Source: JAVBPE01 sp031549865 (GTDB lineage: Bacteria > Bacillota_I > Bacilli_A > Acholeplasmatales > Anaeroplasmataceae). From it: a stretch of DNA of 64,000 nt. This document shows positions 62,365 through 64,000 of this stretch, piece after piece (position 1 is the first letter of the stretch; the number at the start of each line of letters is the position of its first letter). The position numbers and the translations under genes were made by a program. The notes below the pieces were generated by a model. It was not told the DNA's origin, searched no databases, and saw only the letters and a list, made by a program, of their open reading frames with translations. The stretch is taken from assembly GCA_031549865.1 (NCBI GenBank), contig JAVBPE010000004.1, forward strand, positions 12,616 through 76,615. The letters are read 5' to 3'.

Positions 62365-63600
62365 TTATTCCATACATTCTTTAATTTCTTTAGGTAATCG
62401 TGCACATGCTTCTTTATTAATAGCACTTAAAGTTACTCTTAATACATCGCCCATTGGAATTATATGAATACCTCTTTTTACTAATCTTTCATAAACAAGA
62501 TTGGGATTCGCACAAGGTATAGTAATAAAGAATCCACAAACAAACGGTAAAGTCAGAAGTCCAACCTCTTTTGAGTTATTTATAAAAATTTGCGCTCTAT
62601 CGCTTAAAATTTTGCGCGAAACTTCTAATTCTTCCATAAACTTAGTTTCTAATTTTTCATCGTTTAAAACTTTTGTGATTAAATTCATACCCAAATTTGT
62701 TGAGTTAGACCATTTAGCACGGCAAGAAAATTTATTTGCTTGGCTAAATTCTATTATATTAGCTTCATTTGTAGATAAAGCTATTTGTGCTCCAATTCTA
62801 ACACCATATAAAGCCATTGTTTTAGAACCGCTAAAGGCTAATACAACAAGAACATTTTTATTAAAATTCTTAAATAAACGAATATTTTCTCTTGTAGCTG
62901 TTAACCCTCTTGAATCATAATCAATATAAGCCATATCATAAAGTAAGATAAATGGTGTTCCATCACTAGATAATTCATTTATCATATTTGTTAAACTTAC
63001 CCATTCTTCATAACTCATTGAATAACCTGTAGGATTATGGCATGGGTCATTAATAACTAGTAATATTCTATTTTGAGCCTTCTTTAATTCTATCATTTTA
63101 TTATAAATATCATTTAAATTGAATTTGCCTTCATCATTAAATAATTTATAAGTATCATAAGAAGCATAATTTTCATAAGCTATTTGTTTGTAATTACCCC
63201 ACATATAATTAGGTAATAAAGCTTTTTCACCTTCATTTAGATAATTAGAAAATGTATTAGAAATAGCACCAATTCCACCAGGAGTAGCCATAATATCGCA
63301 AAACATTTTACTTAATATTTCTTCTTCATATTCTCTAAAAACCCAATGTTTTAAAGCATCATGGAAATCTTTATTCCCAGGTGTTGATGCATAACCATAT
63401 TTTTCAAAATCAGTAAGCGAGGTTAAAGCTTCATTAACACTTTCAAAAACTAATAATTTTTCTTCTTCATCATAAAGCATTCCAATTGTTGCGTTAACAA
63501 CTGTTTTATCTTTGGCTTTTTCTTTTTGAGCAATTGCGCCTAAAGTGATGATATTAGATTTATCTTCTTTTATAATTGAACGTTTTGCTAATAGTGACAT
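62365..63600 (-). CDS. Pyridoxal-phosphate aminotransferase, class I/II
   Basis: A 411-residue fold type I aminotransferase. NATIGMLYDEEEKLLVFESV near 37, YASTPGNKDFHDAL near 70, ATPGGIGAISNTF near 105, NDPCHNPTGYSMS near 184 and the PLP Lys in AFSGSKTMALYGVRIGAQ near 258 are typical of aspartate/aromatic aminotransferases. The exact amino donor is uncertain. It has its own promoter (63625-63653) and no strong terminator before the fhs promoter, so some readthrough is possible. Confidence 0.87.
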   Translation of the reverse strand: MSLLAKRSIIKEDKSNIITLGAIAQKEKAKDKTVVNATIGMLYDEEEKLLVFESVNEALTSLTDFEKYGYASTPGNKDFHDALKHWVFREYEEEILSKMFCDIMATPGGIGAISNTFSNYLNEGEKALLPNYMWGNYKQIAYENYASYDTYKLFNDEGKFNLNDIYNKMIELKKAQNRILLVINDPCHNPTGYSMSYEEWVSLTNMINELSSDGTPFILLYDMAYIDYDSRGLTATRENIRLFKNFNKNVLVVLAFSGSKTMALYGVRIGAQIALSTNEANIIEFSQANKFSCRAKWSNSTNLGMNLITKVLNDEKLETKFMEELEVSRKILSDRAQIFINNSKEVGLLTLPFVCGFFITIPCANPNLVYERLVKRGIHIIPMGDVLRVTLSAINKEACARLPKEIKECME

Positions 63601-63624
63601 AAATATACCTCTCTTATCTATATA

Positions 63625-63653
63625 ATTTTACTAAAAACATATGTAAAAATCAA
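63625..63653 (-). promoter_or_regulatory. Promoter of the aminotransferase gene
   Basis: On the minus strand TTGATT, 17 bases, TAAAAT, followed by AGAGAGG before the start. Confidence 0.6.
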
Positions 63654-63839
63654 CATATAAATGCGTTTACACGATAAATTAGTATATGTAAAAGAAAGTT
63701 ATAAAGTCTATTTGCGCTTGTGAAAAATAATTCAAAATATTTAGAAAAAAGAATTGGCAATCTCTTATAAATAATAATCCTATTTATTCTTTACTCGTAA
63801 AAATATAATAAATTTATTAAACTTACAATAAATATTAAA

Positions 63840-63863
63840 AAGCAATTCATAAAAGAATTGCTT
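63840..63863 (-). terminator. Terminator for a minus-strand transcript entering from the right
   Basis: AAGCAATTC-ttttat-GAATTGCTT followed by TTTAAT on the minus strand: a perfect 9-bp stem. Confidence 0.7.
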
Positions 63864-63876
63864 CAGAGTGATGACA

Positions 63877-63900
63877 AAAGGTACTTTTATAAGTGCCTTT
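63877..63900 (+). terminator. Hairpin with T-tail on the plus strand
   Basis: AAAGGTACTT-ttat-AAGTGCCTTT followed by TT on the plus strand, with one mismatch. It could also act on the minus strand, where TTTTG follows. The gene it would serve is not visible. Confidence 0.5.
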
Positions 63901-64000
63901 TTCATTTATATAGAAGTTAGAGTTAAAAAAAAGACTTTCTTAAAGAAAATCTTTATAGTATTAGATAGTTTCATAGTTCGCTGATATATTATATTAGCTA

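Larger units (their letters stand above)
63654..64000. other. Hairpin-rich intergenic end of the window
   Basis: No supportable gene lies in these 347 bases. The right half holds two strong hairpins (63840-63863 and 63877-63900) that may end a minus-strand gene lying beyond the window, or form a short structured RNA. Confidence 0.5.

Noticed and set aside
1..64000. CRISPR arrays, rRNA and tRNA genes
   Set aside because: I saw no regular repeat-spacer structure, no rRNA sequence and no tRNA T-arm/CCA pattern on either strand. A tRNA scan program would be decisive.

Overview
The window comes from a very AT-rich anaerobic Bacillota-type bacterium. It could belong to Bacilli/Erysipelotrichia, a Tenericutes relative or a low-GC clostridium; the sequence alone does not settle this. 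The evidence is AT-rich codon use, AGGAGG-type ribosome sites, a T-box leader on serS, an Rnf complex, LysM and lipobox proteins, and almost all genes on the minus strand. The standard bacterial code is used: TGA is a real stop in ATGA stop/start overlaps near 4991, 9274 and 19204.

Layout, left to right (most genes read right to left). 1-4274: a solute-binding lipoprotein followed by a membrane GGDEF/EAL protein cut by the window edge. 4441-11104: glyA, an ANTAR-type RNA-binding regulator and an Rnf operon (rnfC, D, G, E, A, a 77-residue Cys protein, and a very short rnfB). 11342-17035: a GH140-like hydrolase with an MFS transporter, then rmuC, an HNH protein and a DegV protein. 17284-25397: a heterodimeric ABC exporter, an Lrp regulator, a threonine-aldolase-like enzyme and a soluble hybrid histidine kinase. 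25398-28630: a decayed mobile or polymorphic-toxin island with a broken Rhs tip, a possible immunity protein, a KilA-N protein and a serine-recombinase remnant. 28658-44990: housekeeping and small regulatory genes (nadE, GH18/LysM, C39-like peptidase, antiporter, DNA glycosylase, serS with T-box, pyrR, YebC, several XRE regulators, an orphan AbiEi-like protein and a pseudogene). 44998-62324: guaA-guaB, and a long purine/one-carbon operon running fhs, an unknown PEPCK/HPr-kinase-like P-loop protein, purE, K, L, M, N, H, D, folD. 62365-64000: an aminotransferase and a hairpin-rich end.

The one-carbon theme is strong. GlyA, Fhs and FolD make and interconvert the folate one-carbon units that PurN and PurH consume, and GuaB/GuaA take IMP on to GMP. 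purF, purC, purB and purA are not in the window. The most interesting points are the unknown P-loop kinase-like protein inside the purine operon, the fhs leader (operator-like palindrome, 10-bp long-range stem, 23-codon leader ORF, terminator), and the Rnf operon whose RnfB has lost its ferredoxin domain and sits beside a second tiny Cys-motif membrane protein, under a possible ANTAR control.
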